This document shows positions 62,674 to 64,000 of a DNA stretch of 64,000 nucleotides, piece after piece (within the stretch, counting starts at the first letter, position 1; each line of letters begins with the position of its first letter). The translations under genes and the position numbers were made by a program. The stretch comes from Paracoccaceae bacterium (lineage in GTDB: Bacteria > Pseudomonadota > Alphaproteobacteria > Rhodobacterales > Rhodobacteraceae), in contig JAFIEO010000029.1 of NCBI GenBank assembly GCA_020832445.1, positions 62,001-126,000 on the forward strand, written 5' to 3'. The notes below the pieces were generated by a model. The model was not told the DNA's origin, did no database searches, and worked only from the letters and a program-made list of their open reading frames with translations.

Positions 62674-62793
62674 GTCCGCCTCCGTGATATCGCCGGGAAA
62701 AGGCCACTGTTTGCCGGCCATCGCCGGCGACCACCCCATGACTCGTTACCTTCCCTGGTCGTTCCGGCGGTCACGGATTCGACAGACGCAGGT

Positions 62794-63798
62794 TCAACGA
62801 CACAGCCGTTCGTGCGCATCACCTGGCGACATGGAGCGACCCGAGGGGATGGCAGAGCTGGCATCCCCCAGCCAACCCGCTATGTCCGCATGCGTGGAGG
62901 CGGCCTGCGTGTAGCGGGTCAGCATATGGTAGCCCTCCGGGTAGAGAACCACCTGCATCACCGGACCGGGGTGCTGCGGCAATGCCTCCAGCATCAGACA
63001 GATCGGCTCCCGGGGAATGACCTCGTCCTGCTCACCGTAAAGTATCAGCGAAGGCCCTGGCAGGGATCCAGAGGCCTCCAGCGCCGCATCCATCATCTTC
63101 GCAAGCTGCTCCACCACTTCCACCTTCACGGAATCCTGCACCAGTGGATCGTCCCGCATGGCTGCGAGCACCTCGGGATCGTCACTGGGATCCACGCCGA
63201 TCAGGTCGCGCAGCCGTATCGCCAGCGGCATGCCAGGCACGATACGCCCCCCAACCCACAGGCTTAGTTGCTGGTACCAGGGCATGACGTCCTGCCCCCA
63301 GACCGCCGGCGCGATCAGCACACTGCCGTTGACCGGCGGCGCATCCTCGCCGGTAAGGGTGAGAATCGCCACCGCCGCCCCCATGCTCTTGCCCACCAGA
63401 TAGATCGGCGTTCCCGGATAGCGCTCACGCAGCAGCCCGGCCACGGTTCGTGCGTCGCTGGTCAACACCTCCTGTCCCGGCCATTGTCCATTATCCACCG
63501 TGGCACCGAAGCCACGCTGGTCGTAGGCATAGACCGAGACGCCCGTGGGCTGCAGTGCCCTTGCCAGGGTGTCGAAGCCGCCGCCGTAGTCGGTGAAACC
63601 ATGCAGGGCCAGCACCACCACCTCGGTGTTTCCTCCGACCGCGGGCCAGGCATGCAACGGCAGCACGTAACCGTCCCGTGTAAGCACGTGGTCATCGGCC
63701 AGTGCCGCCTCCTGGAGCGGCGGGCCTGCGTACACGACCCGGGGACTCGAGCAGCCCAGCAGCAGGGCCAGCGCGAAAACCAGCAATAAGGATTTCAT
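62794..63798 (-). CDS. lipoprotein alpha/beta hydrolase (monoacylglycerol lipase-like)
   Basis: The 334-residue protein has a lipobox (LALLLGC, Cys16) and an alpha/beta hydrolase domain. The oxyanion loop is LALHGFTDYGGGF (about 63-75), the elbow VGKSMGAAVAIL (about 134-145), the acid is in LYGEQDEVIP and the His in YPEGYHMLTR (about 290-299). This is close to monoglyceride-lipase/lysophospholipase types, here anchored to the envelope. It lies 120 bases upstream of the DGPF gene with no sign of coupling. Confidence 0.88.
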   Translation of the reverse strand: MKSLLLVFALALLLGCSSPRVVYAGPPLQEAALADDHVLTRDGYVLPLHAWPAVGGNTEVVVLALHGFTDYGGGFDTLARALQPTGVSVYAYDQRGFGATVDNGQWPGQEVLTSDARTVAGLLRERYPGTPIYLVGKSMGAAVAILTLTGEDAPPVNGSVLIAPAVWGQDVMPWYQQLSLWVGGRIVPGMPLAIRLRDLIGVDPSDDPEVLAAMRDDPLVQDSVKVEVVEQLAKMMDAALEASGSLPGPSLILYGEQDEVIPREPICLMLEALPQHPGPVMQVVLYPEGYHMLTRYTQAASTHADIAGWLGDASSAIPSGRSMSPGDAHERLCR

Positions 63799-63875
63799 GT
63801 TGTCAGTGTATCGCTTGCAGATTTATTCGAGGCAATGCCTGCCCTGGAAAGCACCGTCCGCTCCAGTGGTTACGC

Positions 63876-64000
63876 TCAGGCCTTGAGTTTGTAGCCGGTC
63901 CGGAAAATCCAGCTCACCACTGCCAGGCAAGCCACCAGGAACAGCGCGATCATGCCCACGCTCGCCGCCAGGCTGACGTCCGCAATACCGTAGAAACTCC
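63876..64000 (-). CDS. ABC-2 type transporter permease, C-terminal end only
   Basis: The last 41 codons of a leftward gene are visible. A membrane helix ([21 protein letters not shown]) is followed by RTGYKLKA at the stop. This ending (helix plus R-x-G-Y-x-L-K) is typical of ABC-2/NodJ-like permeases, the membrane half of export systems. The rest lies beyond the window edge, so the substrate cannot be judged. Confidence 0.65.
   Translation of the reverse strand, partial: SFYGIADVSLAASVGMIALFLVACLAVVSWIFRTGYKLKA

Overview
The window is high-GC chromosomal DNA from a Gram-negative gammaproteobacterium. The evidence is the lipid A genes (kdsB, lpxK), Lol lipoprotein-sorting genes, a Pseudomonas-type pilZ, and the yceD-rpmF-plsX-fab order next to rne/rluC/sppA/maf. 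A Chromatiales/Ectothiorhodospiraceae-like host is plausible, but I cannot fix the genus. No rRNA, tRNA or CRISPR array was seen.

Bases 1-10400 are the accessory part. They hold the end of a dodecin gene, a 24-residue membrane peptide, a DMT exporter and a decayed IS3 transposase fragment. Next comes a complete four-gene SMC anti-plasmid system of the Wadjet/MksBEFG/EptABCD class (2290-7720) with a short JetD. An azlCD exporter overlapping a class V aminotransferase gene follows.

Bases 10400-21500, read leftward, carry yceD-rpmF-plsX-fabH-fabD-fabG-acpP-fabF-pabC-mltG-tmk-holB-pilZ-tatD. Together these cover ribosome, phospholipid, fatty acid, folate, wall, nucleotide, replication and pilus functions. 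A strong sigma-70 promoter lies only 9 bases before the yceD start codon. Bases 21500-36900 hold maf, sppA, rluC and rne (about 320 nt leader, very long disordered tail, textbook terminator), then a low-molecular-weight phosphatase, kdsB, lpxK, exbD, exbB, comEC (degenerate metallo-hydrolase domain), a DUF2062 gene, lolD, lolC/E and sfsA.

Bases 37000-47900 hold agmatine deiminase, a candidate structured RNA with its own promoter, N-carbamoylputrescine amidase, a class I-beta DAHP synthase, mfd, csiV, a purine salvage pair and rhlB. The two agmatine genes give a route from agmatine to putrescine.

Bases 47900-64000 are a mixed metabolic region. It has an acyl-CoA dehydrogenase, acpH, a lipoprotein, a patatin-like gene, a secreted hydrolase broken by a one-base frameshift near its end, a beta-barrel protein and mazG. 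These are followed by a TetR regulator with an inverted-repeat operator, a TPR lipoprotein, ispG, thiD, an acyl-CoA ligase, tatD, yjbQ, an ECF42-type sigma factor with its DGPF/YciI partner, a lipoprotein hydrolase, and the end of an ABC-2 permease.
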